Below, one piece after another: positions 1 through 8,377 of a stretch of DNA of 64,000 bases. The notes below the pieces were generated by a model, which made no database searches, was not told the DNA's origin, and saw only the letters and a program-made list of their open reading frames with translations. The translations under genes and the position numbers were made by a program. This stretch comes from Mycetocola reblochoni REB411 (lineage in GTDB: Bacteria; Actinomycetota; Actinomycetes; Actinomycetales; Microbacteriaceae). How positions within the stretch are numbered: position 1 is the stretch's first letter; the number at the start of each line of letters is the position of its first letter. The stretch covers positions 1 to 64,000 of the forward strand of contig NZ_FUKR01000048.1 in NCBI RefSeq assembly GCF_900163835.1, read 5' to 3'.

Positions 1-465
1 GGCTTCGACGACTTCGAGCTGGCACCGGCGCTCGGTATCAGCGTCGTCGCCGCCGCAGCCACAGCACCACAGCCGCCCCGGCGAGCAGCAGCCCCCCGGC
101 GATCCCGGCCAGCCGGAGCGCCGCCGAGCCGTCGGCACCGGTGTCGGAGAGGATCCCCGACCACTCACCGTCGGAATCGGAACCGGAACCGGCGGCACCC
201 GGCGTCGGCGTGGCCGAGCCGCCCGACGAGCCGCCGGGCGGCGTCGGGTCGACCGGTGCGGAAACGGTCAGCGGTGCCGACGCCTCGGCCCCTGACTCCC
301 CGCCGGTCGCCACGACCGTGTGCTCGCCGAGCTCGGTATCGGCCGGGACGACGAACTCGCCCGAGACGATGCCGTCGCCGCTGGCCTCGACGTCGAGCAG
401 CTCGACCGGGGTCGAGTGGAGAACGAGCGCCACCGCTTCGCCCGCCGCGAACCCGTCGCCGGTGA
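1..465 (+). CDS. 3' end of a LacI-family regulator (partial, C-terminus apparently replaced)
   Basis: The window opens inside a frame whose first 16 codons read GFDDFELAPALGISVV. This resembles the C-terminal effector-domain stretch of LacI-family regulators (GFDD followed by a short hydrophobic run). After about base 48 the frame no longer resembles LacI; it becomes Arg/Pro/Ala-rich because it is antisense to the end of the mannosidase gene, and it stops only at 463-465. A normal LacI protein would carry some 40-60 more family-like residues here. The gene therefore looks truncated by a junction near base 49, or it ends in a long overlap with its convergent neighbour. The rest lies outside the window. 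It could be the regulator of the adjacent mannosidase, whose promoter has a LacI-like operator. The call rests on a short motif. Confidence 0.4.
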   Translation, partial: GFDDFELAPALGISVVAAAATAPQPPRRAAAPRRSRPAGAPPSRRHRCRRGSPTTHRRNRNRNRRHPASAWPSRPTSRRAASGRPVRKRSAVPTPRPLTPRRSPRPCARRARYRPGRRTRPRRCRRRWPRRRAARPGSSGERAPPLRPPRTRRR

Positions 466-3400
466 AGGCCACGGTCTCGCCCGGCGAGACGCTGCCGGCT
501 GCGAGCACGAGGCTCGCCTCCGACTCGACGGGCGGCTCGGTCGAGCCCTCGCCGTCCACGGTGAGGATCGCCCTGGCAGGGACCGCCGACTCGGCGCCGA
601 TCGCGAGCACCTCGTACTCGCCGTCGGCCGCGTCCTCCCTGACCGTGATCTCGGTCGAGATGCGGCCGTCGGCGTCCGCCACGAGCCCGGTCGAGCCGCC
701 GTCGAAGCGGAACTCGACGTCCTCGCCCGGCGCGAAGCCCTCGCCGCTGACCCCGACGCGGGCACCGGGCGCGACCGCACCGTCCACACCGAGGCTGAGC
801 GTCGGATCGAACTCGGCCTGCGGCTCGGCGACCACGACGTCGACCGTGGCCGCTGCCGTGCGCACCCCGTCGTCCGCGACGACCGTGGCCGTGTACGTCC
901 CCGCCTCGGCGAAGACGTGCGAGGCGCGGATCGCCCGCGGCGCCTCCGTGTCGACGGCGGCCTCGGCGACGGCCGCGCCGTCACCCCAGTTGACGGTCGC
1001 CGTGTACCCGGCATCCGCCGCGGGGGCGCGGTCGCCGATCTCGGCGAGGACGGTCGAGAACTCGGTCCCTGCGACGGCCTCCGCCTGCTCGGCGCCGTCC
1101 AGTCGCCACGGCTCGCTCACCGACACCCCGCCGTCGGAGGCGAGCGCGAACACGTGGATCCTGCCCTCCGTCGTCGGCGACCCGTCCTGGACGGGAAGCG
1201 TCAGCGACACGAGGGTGCGGTCGGACGGGAGCTCGACCGGGGCGGTCGAGTAGATCCCCGCGGCCGTGCCGTTCAGCCGGTCCGCACCGACCCTGCGGTG
1301 CTCGGAGGTCGCCACGAGGATGTTGTCCGCGTACAGGCTCGTCCTGTTGGCCGTCCAGTCGCCGAAGGCGATCGGGATCTCCGCCGTCGAGCCGTCGGAG
1401 AAGGTCAGCGTGCCGACCTCGTCCTGCGCCCTCTCGGTCGCCGTGCCGATCAGCGAGATCGACGTGGTTCCCTCGGCGACGGTCAGCGGGATGACCTGGC
1501 CGCGACCGGTCGCGTTGTCCGGCTCGCCCGGCTCCACCCGGGGCAGCGTGAAGCTCAGCTCCGTGCCGGGGACCGCGATCGGCGTGGTGCCGTCCTGGAC
1601 GAAGCCGTCCGCGGCCAGGTCGGGCCGCTCGTACGCCGTGTTCTGGCCGTCGCAGTCGCCCGCGACGCCCTCCTCGGCGATGCACACGGAGTCGAAGGCG
1701 TCGGTGAGCGAGTCGACCACCTGACGCTCGACGCGGATCGGCACGGTGGCGCTCTCCGTCGTCGAGCCGTCCGTGGCGGTGACGACCGCGGAGTACACCC
1801 CAGCCCGCTCGTAGCTCAGCGGGGCCGTGACGGTGAAGGCGCCCAGTGCGCCGCGGGTCAGCGCCGCGGGGACCGGCTCGGAGCCGTCTCCGGCGTCGAC
1901 CGTGACGGTGTAGTCGTCCGCCGACTCCGACTCGCCGGTGATGGCGGCCAGCTGCTCGGTGACCTCGACGCCCGGCTGCACGGTGATCTCCTCCCCCGCC
2001 GTGACGGTGAAGGCGCTGTCCACGACGTCGGCGTCGGCGAGGAGCTCGAGCTCGGCCAGCGACACGGCCTCCCCCGTGGAGCTCTCCGACACGACGAGCC
2101 GGTAGTGGCTGTACGCGCCGAACTCGGCGATCTGGAACGGGCGGTTCTGCCCCGACCAGCGGAACTCCTCCCCGCTCCGGCTGTCCAGACGCGTCCAGCT
2201 GCTGCCGTCGGCCGAGCCCTCCAGCGTCCACGACGACGGCGCGGCCGCCGAGCCGGACGCGGTCAAGGTGTAGCCGCTCAGCTGGACGGCCCCCTGCCGG
2301 GAGCGGACCGAGACGGTCGGCGACGCGGTGTCGAACACCGTGGTCGTGACGGCCGAGTCGTCGGTCAGAGCGGCCACGTCCGCGGTGTCCTCGCTCCGCA
2401 CCGTGCTCAGCTCGCCGCCGGCGACGTCGACGCGCGGCTGGCGGACCGGCTCGTCCGAGCTGGACTCGCCCCACGCGGTCGGCGACGCCCCCATCCGGAA
2501 CGCGAGCGTCCCGCCCTCGTCGATGGCGTCCTGAGACAGCGACGGGGCCTCCAGCGGCTCGCCGTTGAGCGATGCCGACTGGATGTAGACGTTGTCGACG
2601 CTGTTGCCCTCCGCCGTGATCGTGAAGTCGGGCCTGCCCTCGCGGTGGATGGTGGCCGAGTCGAACAGCGGCGAGCCGATCGTGTAGCTGTCGGTCCCCA
2701 TGCTCAGCGGGTAGAAGCCGAGGGCGGAGAACACGTACCAGGAGCTCATCTCGCCGTTGTCCTCGTCACCGGGGTACCCCTGGCCGATCTCGCTGCCGAC
2801 GAAGAGGCGCCGGGTGATCTCCCTGACCACGGACTGCGTCGTCGAGGGGTCGCCCGCGGCCGCGGAGATGTACGGGATGTGGTGCGAGACCTGGTTGCTC
2901 ATGCCGAGCTGCCCCATCCGCACGTCCCTCGCCTCGACCATCTCGTGGATGACGCCGCCGTATCCACCGGGCTTGTCCGCCCGCTCCTGCTCGCCGTAGA
3001 ACTCGGCGAGCTTCGCCGTCAGGCCCTCGCTGCCGCCGTAGAGCGCGGCGAGGCCGTCGACGTCGAACGGCGCGTGGAACGCGAAGTTCCAGCCGTTCGT
3101 CTCGGTGTACGAGCCGCCCCAGTCGCCCGGGTCGAAGTCGGCTGCGGGGGTGGCGAACTCGCCGTCCGCGTTCCGGGCCTGGAAGAAGCCGGTCTCCTCG
3201 TTGAACATGTGCACGTAGTGCTGCGCCCGGTCGAGGAAGTACTCCGACTCCTCGACGAGCTGATCGACCCTGCCGGCCGGCGTGCGGTCGTCCGCGGCCA
3301 GGCCCGCGGCCATCTGGCCGATGCCGAAGTCGTTGATGAAGCCCTCGAGCCCCCACGACACGCTCTCGTGCGTCTGCGCCGGGGTGTAGCCGAGGTACAT

Positions 3401-5902
3401 CGAGGTGTCGAGGCCCTTGCGCCCAACGCCCTTCACCGTGGTCGGGACCGTCGCGTTCTTCAGCGCCGCGTCGTAGGTGTCCAGCGCCTCGGCGATGGGA
3501 ACGTTCTTCATGTAGGCGTCGGCGAAGGCCACGTCGGAGCTCGTCCCCGTCATGAGGTCGGCGTACCCGGGCGAGGACCAGCGCGCGATCCAGCCGCCGT
3601 CGCGGTACTGCTGGACGAAGCCGTCGATCAGCTCGGGCGCGAGGTCGGGGTACAGCGCCGAGTAGGCGGGCCATGCGGTCCGGTAGGTGTCCCAGAAGCC
3701 GTTGTTGACGTAGATCTTGCCGTCGCGGATCGGGGCATTCGTCGTCGTGTCCGTCGCGGTCCCGCTCCGTTCGGCGACGGGGCTGGCGTACTGGTAACGC
3801 GGCTCGGCCGCGGTGCCGGTGTTCTCGAACTGCGAGTTCGGGTACATGTTCAGCCGGTACAGACTGGAGTACAGCGTGGTGCGCTGGTCGTCCCCTGCGC
3901 CCTCCACGCTGATGACGCCGAGGCGCTCGTTCCAGGCGCGTTCGGCGTCGCCCCTGACGTCGTCGAAGCCGCGGCCGGTGACCTCCAGATCGCGGTTGGC
4001 CGCCGCCTGCTCCTGCGAGATGAACGAGGTGGCGATGCGGAGCTCGACGATCCGGTCGCCGGACAGCGACACGGTGGCGGCCCTGGCGCTGTCCCTGGCG
4101 GCGTCGGTCGTGACGCCGGTGACGGGCGCGTCCAGCTGCCCGGACACGAACATCCGGGAGCGGCCGACGGACAGCCCGCTGCCCGCGTCGACCCAGCCGC
4201 TGACGACGCCGTCCTCGCCGACGCTCAGCTTGGCATCGCCGAGCGTGCGGTCGACGACGACGGTGCCCGACTCGGCGCCCTCGGGGAACTGGAACCGCAT
4301 GATCGCCGAGTGGTCGGCCGGCGCGACCTCGGCGGCCACGCCGTTCTCGAAGCGCACGCTGTACAGGTCAGGCCTGGCGATCTCGTTGTCGTGGCGGAAC
4401 GCGAGCGCGCGCTTCGCCGGTGCGAGCTCGGTCGTGCCGGCGAGCGCCGGCATGATGGCCAGCTGGTTGCGGTCGCCCATCCACGGGCTCGGCTCGTGGG
4501 AGATGCCGATCGCCTGCAGCTCGGTGAGGTTGTCCGCGTTGTTCGCGCTGGCGTAGTTGTAGAGCCAGGTGTCGCTGGTCGCGTTGGTCATCGGCGTGTA
4601 GAAGTTGAAGCCGTTCGGGACGGCCGCCGCCGGGATGTTGTTGCCGCGCGAGAACGCTCCGCTGGAGTTGGTGCCCCTGCGGGTGTCCACGTAGTTGACC
4701 AGGCTGGAGCCGTCGATGGGCTCGGTGTCCGGCGTGACCTCGATGTCGTCGACCCAGCCCTGGAACTCGGTGGAGGACTGGCCTGACGGGTTGTCGTAGC
4801 TGAGCAGCACCTTGTCGATGGTGCGCCCGGCCAGCGGCGAGAGGTCGACGGTGACCGCGTTCCACTGGTTGCCGTAGAGGATCTTGCTCTCGCCCTGCTG
4901 GCGGGCTCCGATGCCCCCGCCGTGCTCGTCGCGCAGCAGATCGCCTGCCGAGGCTGTCGTGCCGTCGTCGAGCAGCAGGTCGACCGCCGCATAGGTGGCC
5001 GGGTACTGGAGGTCGTCGCTGTCCAGCTCGGGGAAGATGCGGTAGCTGAGCTCGCTGTCGGCGGCGATCCGCGTGTCGACGTCCTCGATGAGGACGTTGC
5101 TCGCCGATGCCGCGCCGTCGCCGCGATGGCTGCCCGCGTAGCGCAGTGACTGCACGCCGGTGAAGCCCTTCCGGATGGCCGCCGTCGGGCTCGATCCGGG
5201 CCCTGAGCCGATCTCCGTCGTCATGGGCGCGTCCGGTGCGGGCTCGTCGCTGCCGTCGAGCACGTCCCAGCTGGACAGCTGGGTGATGCCGCCGCCGTTG
5301 TTCGCGGTGATGCGCAGCCGCAGCTGGTCGACGTCGGCCGGCTCGTCCAGCTCGAAGCTGAGCTCGGCGCCGCGCTGGGGGAAGCTCAGGCCCGTCCGCG
5401 TGTCGAGTGCGGTCCAGGCGCCGTCTCCGCTTCGCCCCTCGACGACGATGTCCTTGGGGTCGCGCTCGGGGGCGTCGTTGCCCGCGGTCAGCGTGTACCG
5501 CGCGATGTGGACGGTCTCGCTGAAGGAGTAGACGATGTCCGCCGTGCGCTCGAAGGCGAGCCATTTGGTGCTCGGGTCGGTGCTGGTCAGGTTGATGGCC
5601 GCCTCGTTGGGGCTGTTCTCCGCCGTCGCGGTGACCTCCTCGACGAGGCCGAGCGCGCTTCCGGGCCGGTAGCCGCTGGAGCCGACGACGTTGACCGGGT
5701 CGGTCCACGGTGTGCTGACGAGGGTGGCCGCGTCACCGCTCTCGAAGGAGGTCGCGAACGCCTCCCCCGCGGTCGGCGCCGCCGCGGCGGGCAGGTTGCC
5801 GCCGCCGACGAGGACGGCCCCGCTGACGATGAGGGCGGTGGTGGCTCGCGCGCCGCGGCGCCGGCGGCGCGCGGGTGGCGTGGTGTCGGTCTCAGACGTC
5901 AT
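38..5902 (-). CDS. Cell-wall-anchored GH92 alpha-mannosidase, multidomain
   Basis: A 1954-residue secreted glycosidase. ATG at 5902 is chosen because GGAGAG lies 5 nt upstream; the GTG at 5908 overlaps that ribosome site. Order seen: Arg-rich signal peptide (about 1-44, ending AAAAP), a discoidin-like (F5/8C) sugar-binding region, the GH92 core from about residue 395 (VNYVDTRRGTNSSG) to about 1130 with the family signature GDEDNGEMSSWY near 1045, a second F5/8C-like region, Ig/PKD-like modules, two tandem TIG-like domains, then the tail LSDTG, a hydrophobic helix and RRRRR. LSDTG is an LPXTG-type variant, so sortase anchoring is inferred. GH92 enzymes are exo-acting calcium-dependent alpha-mannosidases acting on N-glycan or yeast-mannan linkages; exact linkage is not predictable. 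No sortase is in the window. It overlaps the LacI-like frame at its 3' end. Confidence 0.9.
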   Translation of the reverse strand: MTSETDTTPPARRRRRGARATTALIVSGAVLVGGGNLPAAAAPTAGEAFATSFESGDAATLVSTPWTDPVNVVGSSGYRPGSALGLVEEVTATAENSPNEAAINLTSTDPSTKWLAFERTADIVYSFSETVHIARYTLTAGNDAPERDPKDIVVEGRSGDGAWTALDTRTGLSFPQRGAELSFELDEPADVDQLRLRITANNGGGITQLSSWDVLDGSDEPAPDAPMTTEIGSGPGSSPTAAIRKGFTGVQSLRYAGSHRGDGAASASNVLIEDVDTRIAADSELSYRIFPELDSDDLQYPATYAAVDLLLDDGTTASAGDLLRDEHGGGIGARQQGESKILYGNQWNAVTVDLSPLAGRTIDKVLLSYDNPSGQSSTEFQGWVDDIEVTPDTEPIDGSSLVNYVDTRRGTNSSGAFSRGNNIPAAAVPNGFNFYTPMTNATSDTWLYNYASANNADNLTELQAIGISHEPSPWMGDRNQLAIMPALAGTTELAPAKRALAFRHDNEIARPDLYSVRFENGVAAEVAPADHSAIMRFQFPEGAESGTVVVDRTLGDAKLSVGEDGVVSGWVDAGSGLSVGRSRMFVSGQLDAPVTGVTTDAARDSARAATVSLSGDRIVELRIATSFISQEQAAANRDLEVTGRGFDDVRGDAERAWNERLGVISVEGAGDDQRTTLYSSLYRLNMYPNSQFENTGTAAEPRYQYASPVAERSGTATDTTTNAPIRDGKIYVNNGFWDTYRTAWPAYSALYPDLAPELIDGFVQQYRDGGWIARWSSPGYADLMTGTSSDVAFADAYMKNVPIAEALDTYDAALKNATVPTTVKGVGRKGLDTSMYLGYTPAQTHESVSWGLEGFINDFGIGQMAAGLAADDRTPAGRVDQLVEESEYFLDRAQHYVHMFNEETGFFQARNADGEFATPAADFDPGDWGGSYTETNGWNFAFHAPFDVDGLAALYGGSEGLTAKLAEFYGEQERADKPGGYGGVIHEMVEARDVRMGQLGMSNQVSHHIPYISAAAGDPSTTQSVVREITRRLFVGSEIGQGYPGDEDNGEMSSWYVFSALGFYPLSMGTDSYTIGSPLFDSATIHREGRPDFTITAEGNSVDNVYIQSASLNGEPLEAPSLSQDAIDEGGTLAFRMGASPTAWGESSSDEPVRQPRVDVAGGELSTVRSEDTADVAALTDDSAVTTTVFDTASPTVSVRSRQGAVQLSGYTLTASGSAAAPSSWTLEGSADGSSWTRLDSRSGEEFRWSGQNRPFQIAEFGAYSHYRLVVSESSTGEAVSLAELELLADADVVDSAFTVTAGEEITVQPGVEVTEQLAAITGESESADDYTVTVDAGDGSEPVPAALTRGALGAFTVTAPLSYERAGVYSAVVTATDGSTTESATVPIRVERQVVDSLTDAFDSVCIAEEGVAGDCDGQNTAYERPDLAADGFVQDGTTPIAVPGTELSFTLPRVEPGEPDNATGRGQVIPLTVAEGTTSISLIGTATERAQDEVGTLTFSDGSTAEIPIAFGDWTANRTSLYADNILVATSEHRRVGADRLNGTAAGIYSTAPVELPSDRTLVSLTLPVQDGSPTTEGRIHVFALASDGGVSVSEPWRLDGAEQAEAVAGTEFSTVLAEIGDRAPAADAGYTATVNWGDGAAVAEAAVDTEAPRAIRASHVFAEAGTYTATVVADDGVRTAAATVDVVVAEPQAEFDPTLSLGVDGAVAPGARVGVSGEGFAPGEDVEFRFDGGSTGLVADADGRISTEITVREDAADGEYEVLAIGAESAVPARAILTVDGEGSTEPPVESEASLVLAAGSVSPGETVAFTGDGFAAGEAVALVLHSTPVELLDVEASGDGIVSGEFVVPADTELGEHTVVATGGESGAEASAPLTVSAPVDPTPPGGSSGGSATPTPGAAGSGSDSDGEWSGILSDTGADGSAALRLAGIAGGLLLAGAAVVLWLRRRRR

Positions 5903-5945
5903 TGTCACTCTCCGGATCGAAGCGGAGCTCGACGTCCCCGCACAT

Positions 5946-5961
5946 TTGACAGCGTTGTCAA
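5946..5961. promoter_or_regulatory. LacI-type operator upstream of the GH92 gene
   Basis: Inverted repeat TTGACA-GCGT-TGTCAA, 16 bp with an even centre, lying 44 bp upstream of the ATG and just downstream of a candidate -10. Even palindromes of this size are typical of LacI/GalR operators, and a LacI-like frame lies at the other end of the gene. It somewhat resembles the Zur-type box near 9440, so Zur cannot be excluded. Confidence 0.5.
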
Positions 5962-5969
5962 TCTGCCTA

Positions 5970-5999
5970 TGTCTATCGCTGCCGGGCCGGTGCTGTCAA
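5970..5999 (-). promoter_or_regulatory. Candidate GH92 promoter
   Basis: On the minus strand TTGACA (5999-5994) is followed by an 18-bp spacer and TAGACA (5975-5970). The -10 is a weak match. The operator at 5946-5961 would sit across the transcription start, a repressing position. Confidence 0.4.
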
Positions 6000-6081
6000 C
6001 GCCTGGAGGTGAAACGACCGTCCGCCCGCGCAGCGTGCCGCAGTCGGCGACGCGGGCCGCGGGACGACAAGGACCGGCGGG

Positions 6082-6519
6082 TCAGGCGGAGGCGTCCCCC
6101 GCGGGATCCGCGGAGCCGTCCGCAACGGCGGCGGTGCAGTTCGCGCAGAGGCCGAAGATGTCGACCACGTGCCTGGCCTGCGTGAAGCCCTGGGCCGACG
6201 CCACACGCGACGCCCACGCCTCGACCTCGTCCGCCTCGATCTCGACGGTGAGACCGCAGTTCCGGCAGATGAGGTGGTGGTGGTGACCGCTGCTCACGCA
6301 GGCGCGATAGAGGTTCTCCCCGTCCGGCGACTGGAGCGAGTCGGCCTCGCCGTCCCCGCTGAGCGAGGTGAGCGCGCGGTAGACCGTGGCCAGACCGATC
6401 GACGACCCCTCGTCACGGAGCCGGGCGTGCAGCGACTGGGCGCTGATGAACCCCTCGGCGTCGTCGAGCGCGGTCCGCACCGCCTCACGCTGCCAGGTGT
6501 TCCGTTTCGCCACGGCCAT
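6082..6519 (-). CDS. zur: Fur-family zinc uptake regulator (Zur)
   Basis: A 145-residue Fur-family repressor. The winged helix is N-terminal (QREAVRTAL... SIGLATVYRALTSL). The metal-binding part has GHHHHLICRNCG and a second FGLCANC pair, which form the structural zinc site. ATG at 6519 is preferred over an in-frame GTG at 6537 because the GTG lies in the GGAGAGGGG ribosome-binding stretch. The gene follows znuB by 149 bp in the same direction, so co-transcription with the zinc importer is possible. Location next to znuACB argues for Zur rather than Fur or PerR. The ribosome site sits in an 11-bp palindrome, AGGGGTCCCCT (6521-6531), of unknown meaning. Confidence 0.86.
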   Translation of the reverse strand: MAVAKRNTWQREAVRTALDDAEGFISAQSLHARLRDEGSSIGLATVYRALTSLSGDGEADSLQSPDGENLYRACVSSGHHHHLICRNCGLTVEIEADEVEAWASRVASAQGFTQARHVVDIFGLCANCTAAVADGSADPAGDASA

Positions 6520-6668
6520 CAGGGGTCCCCTCTCCACCGTTCAGGGTACCGCCTGGCCGCGGGAAACCCCAGGACAGCGCCTGCGCCCACCGCGAACCCC
6601 CACGTGAGCGGGACAGGAGAACAACCCCCGCGCAGGCCCGGGCACTCCCCCGTCAGGTCGCGCCTGCC

Positions 6669-7541
6669 TCAGGCGTGCACCCTCCGCGACACGCGACGGC
6701 GGCCGGCCACACGGCAGACCAGGTAGATCAGGAACGAGATCGTGGTGATGTACGGGCTGATCGGCAACGAACCGCCGAGGGCGAGCAGGATGCCCCCCAC
6801 CGCGGAGACGACGCCGAACGTCACGCTGAGCAGCGGCACCATCACCGGCGACGCGGAGACGCGCAAGGCCGCCGCGGCCGGCGTGACCACGAGGGAGAGC
6901 ACGAGCAGGGCACCGATGATCTGCACCGACACCGCGACGGTCAGGCCGAGCAGCACCATGAACACGACCGACAGCACCCCCGAGGGCACGCCGCGCGCCG
7001 CCGCCACGTCCGAGTCGAGGCTGTCGAAGCTCAGCGGCCGCCAGATCAGCATCAGCACGACGAGCACGAGCGCGGAGATCACGACGAGCGCGCCCAGCTG
7101 GGGCGAGTCGACGGAGACGATCTGCCCCGTCAGCAGTCCGAACTGGTTACCGCTGCGTCCGGGGTAGAGCGCCAGGCAGAGGATGCCGAGCCCCAGCCCG
7201 AACGGCATGAGCACACCCGTGATCGAGTTGCGGTCCCTCGCTTTCGCACCGAGCCCGCCGATCAGAAGGGCGGCGATCAGCGACCCCACCACGGAGCCGA
7301 CGACGACGTTCACGCCGAACAGCAGTGCGGCGGCGGCACCGGCGAAGGAGAGCTCGCTGATCCCGTGCACGGCGAAGGCCATGTCCCGCTGCATGACGAA
7401 CACGCCGATCAGGCCGCCGACGACGCCGAGCACCGCGGCGGCGAGGATCGAGTTCTGCACGAGCGCGAGGATCTCGCCGTAGTTCTCGAAGCTGAACAGG
7501 CGCGCCCAGAGGTCGGAGGGGTCGAACGCGAGGGCGGTCAT
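6669..7541 (-). CDS. znuB: Zinc ABC transporter permease (ZnuB family)
   Basis: A 290-residue integral membrane protein of the ABC-3 metal permease family, with about eight hydrophobic helices. Family-typical stretches include HGISELSFAGAAAALLFG and the loop ALRVSASPVMVPLLSV. Its ATG overlaps the ATPase stop codon as ATGA (7541-7538), so translation is coupled. Role: membrane channel of the zinc (possibly also manganese) importer with ZnuA and ZnuC. The Zur-type box upstream of the operon and the adjacent zur support zinc. Confidence 0.9.
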   Translation of the reverse strand: MTALAFDPSDLWARLFSFENYGEILALVQNSILAAAVLGVVGGLIGVFVMQRDMAFAVHGISELSFAGAAAALLFGVNVVVGSVVGSLIAALLIGGLGAKARDRNSITGVLMPFGLGLGILCLALYPGRSGNQFGLLTGQIVSVDSPQLGALVVISALVLVVLMLIWRPLSFDSLDSDVAAARGVPSGVLSVVFMVLLGLTVAVSVQIIGALLVLSLVVTPAAAALRVSASPVMVPLLSVTFGVVSAVGGILLALGGSLPISPYITTISFLIYLVCRVAGRRRVSRRVHA

Positions 7542-8377
7542 GCCGTGGCCTCCGTCCCGTGCTCGTGCCCTGCCGGACCGTGGTGGCCGTGCTGGTCGGG
7601 CACGCCGACGACGATCACCTGGCCGGCGGCGCGGATCACCTCGATCGGCGTCTTGTACAGCGCGGTGAGGACCTCGCTGCGCAGCACCTCGTCGGGTGTC
7701 CCGGTGAGGAAGCGACCGTCGGCGAGGTAGAGCACCCGGTCGACCATCGGCAGGATCGGGTTGATGTCGTGGGTGACGAACACGACCGCCGTGCCGTCGT
7801 CGCGCCTGCGCCGGTCGATGAGCTCGCTCACGGCGCGCTGGTGGTTGAGGTCGAGGCTGATCAGCGGCTCGTCACACAGCAGCATCACGGGGTCCGACGC
7901 GAGCGACTGCCCGACGCGAAGACGCTGCTGCTCGCCCCCGGAGAGGGAGCCGACCGGCTCGTCGGCGTAGGACGTCGCACCGACCTCGCCGAGGAGGGCG
8001 TCGACGCGCTCGCGCTTGCCCCGTGAGGGCAGCGGCAGCCCGAAGCGGTGCCCGTCGATGCCGAGACCGATCAGGTCGCGCGCCCGCAGCGGCGTCCCGG
8101 CGGGGATGAGGCGCTGCTGGGGGATGTAGCCGATCGAGCGGTCTCCCCGGCGCACCGGGCGGCCGGACACCCGGATCTGCCCCTCACTGAGCGCCAGCTG
8201 GCCGAGGATGGCCTTGAGCAGGCTGGTCTTGCCCGAGCCGTTCGCCCCGAGGACGGCGAGGAACTCACCCCGTGCCACGCTGAGGTCGAGCTCGTCCCAG
8301 AGCACACGCTGCCCGAAACGGAGCGACCCGCCCTCCACCTGGAGGACGGGTGCGCTCGCAGCGGCGGTGCCGCTCAC
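7538..8377 (-). CDS. znuC: Zinc ABC transporter ATP-binding protein
   Basis: A 279-residue ABC ATPase. Walker A is GANGSGKTSLL, the signature is LSGGEQQRLRVGQSLA and Walker B is VMLLCDEPLISLD. GTG at 8377 is chosen because it forms a GTGA overlap with the znuA stop; a longer frame starting at 8422 would run back into znuA. The C-terminus is His/Gly-rich (GVPDQHGHHGPAGHEHG), a common feature of zinc-handling proteins. It energises import by ZnuB. Confidence 0.93.
   Translation of the reverse strand: MSGTAAASAPVLQVEGGSLRFGQRVLWDELDLSVARGEFLAVLGANGSGKTSLLKAILGQLALSEGQIRVSGRPVRRGDRSIGYIPQQRLIPAGTPLRARDLIGLGIDGHRFGLPLPSRGKRERVDALLGEVGATSYADEPVGSLSGGEQQRLRVGQSLASDPVMLLCDEPLISLDLNHQRAVSELIDRRRRDDGTAVVFVTHDINPILPMVDRVLYLADGRFLTGTPDEVLRSEVLTALYKTPIEVIRAAGQVIVVGVPDQHGHHGPAGHEHGTEATA

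Noticed and set aside
320-4786. Long plus-strand open frame (1488 codons) opposite the mannosidase
   Set aside because: It is a GC-driven shadow: Arg/Val/Asp-rich, no domain sense, no ribosome site, while the opposite strand encodes a coherent GH92 protein.
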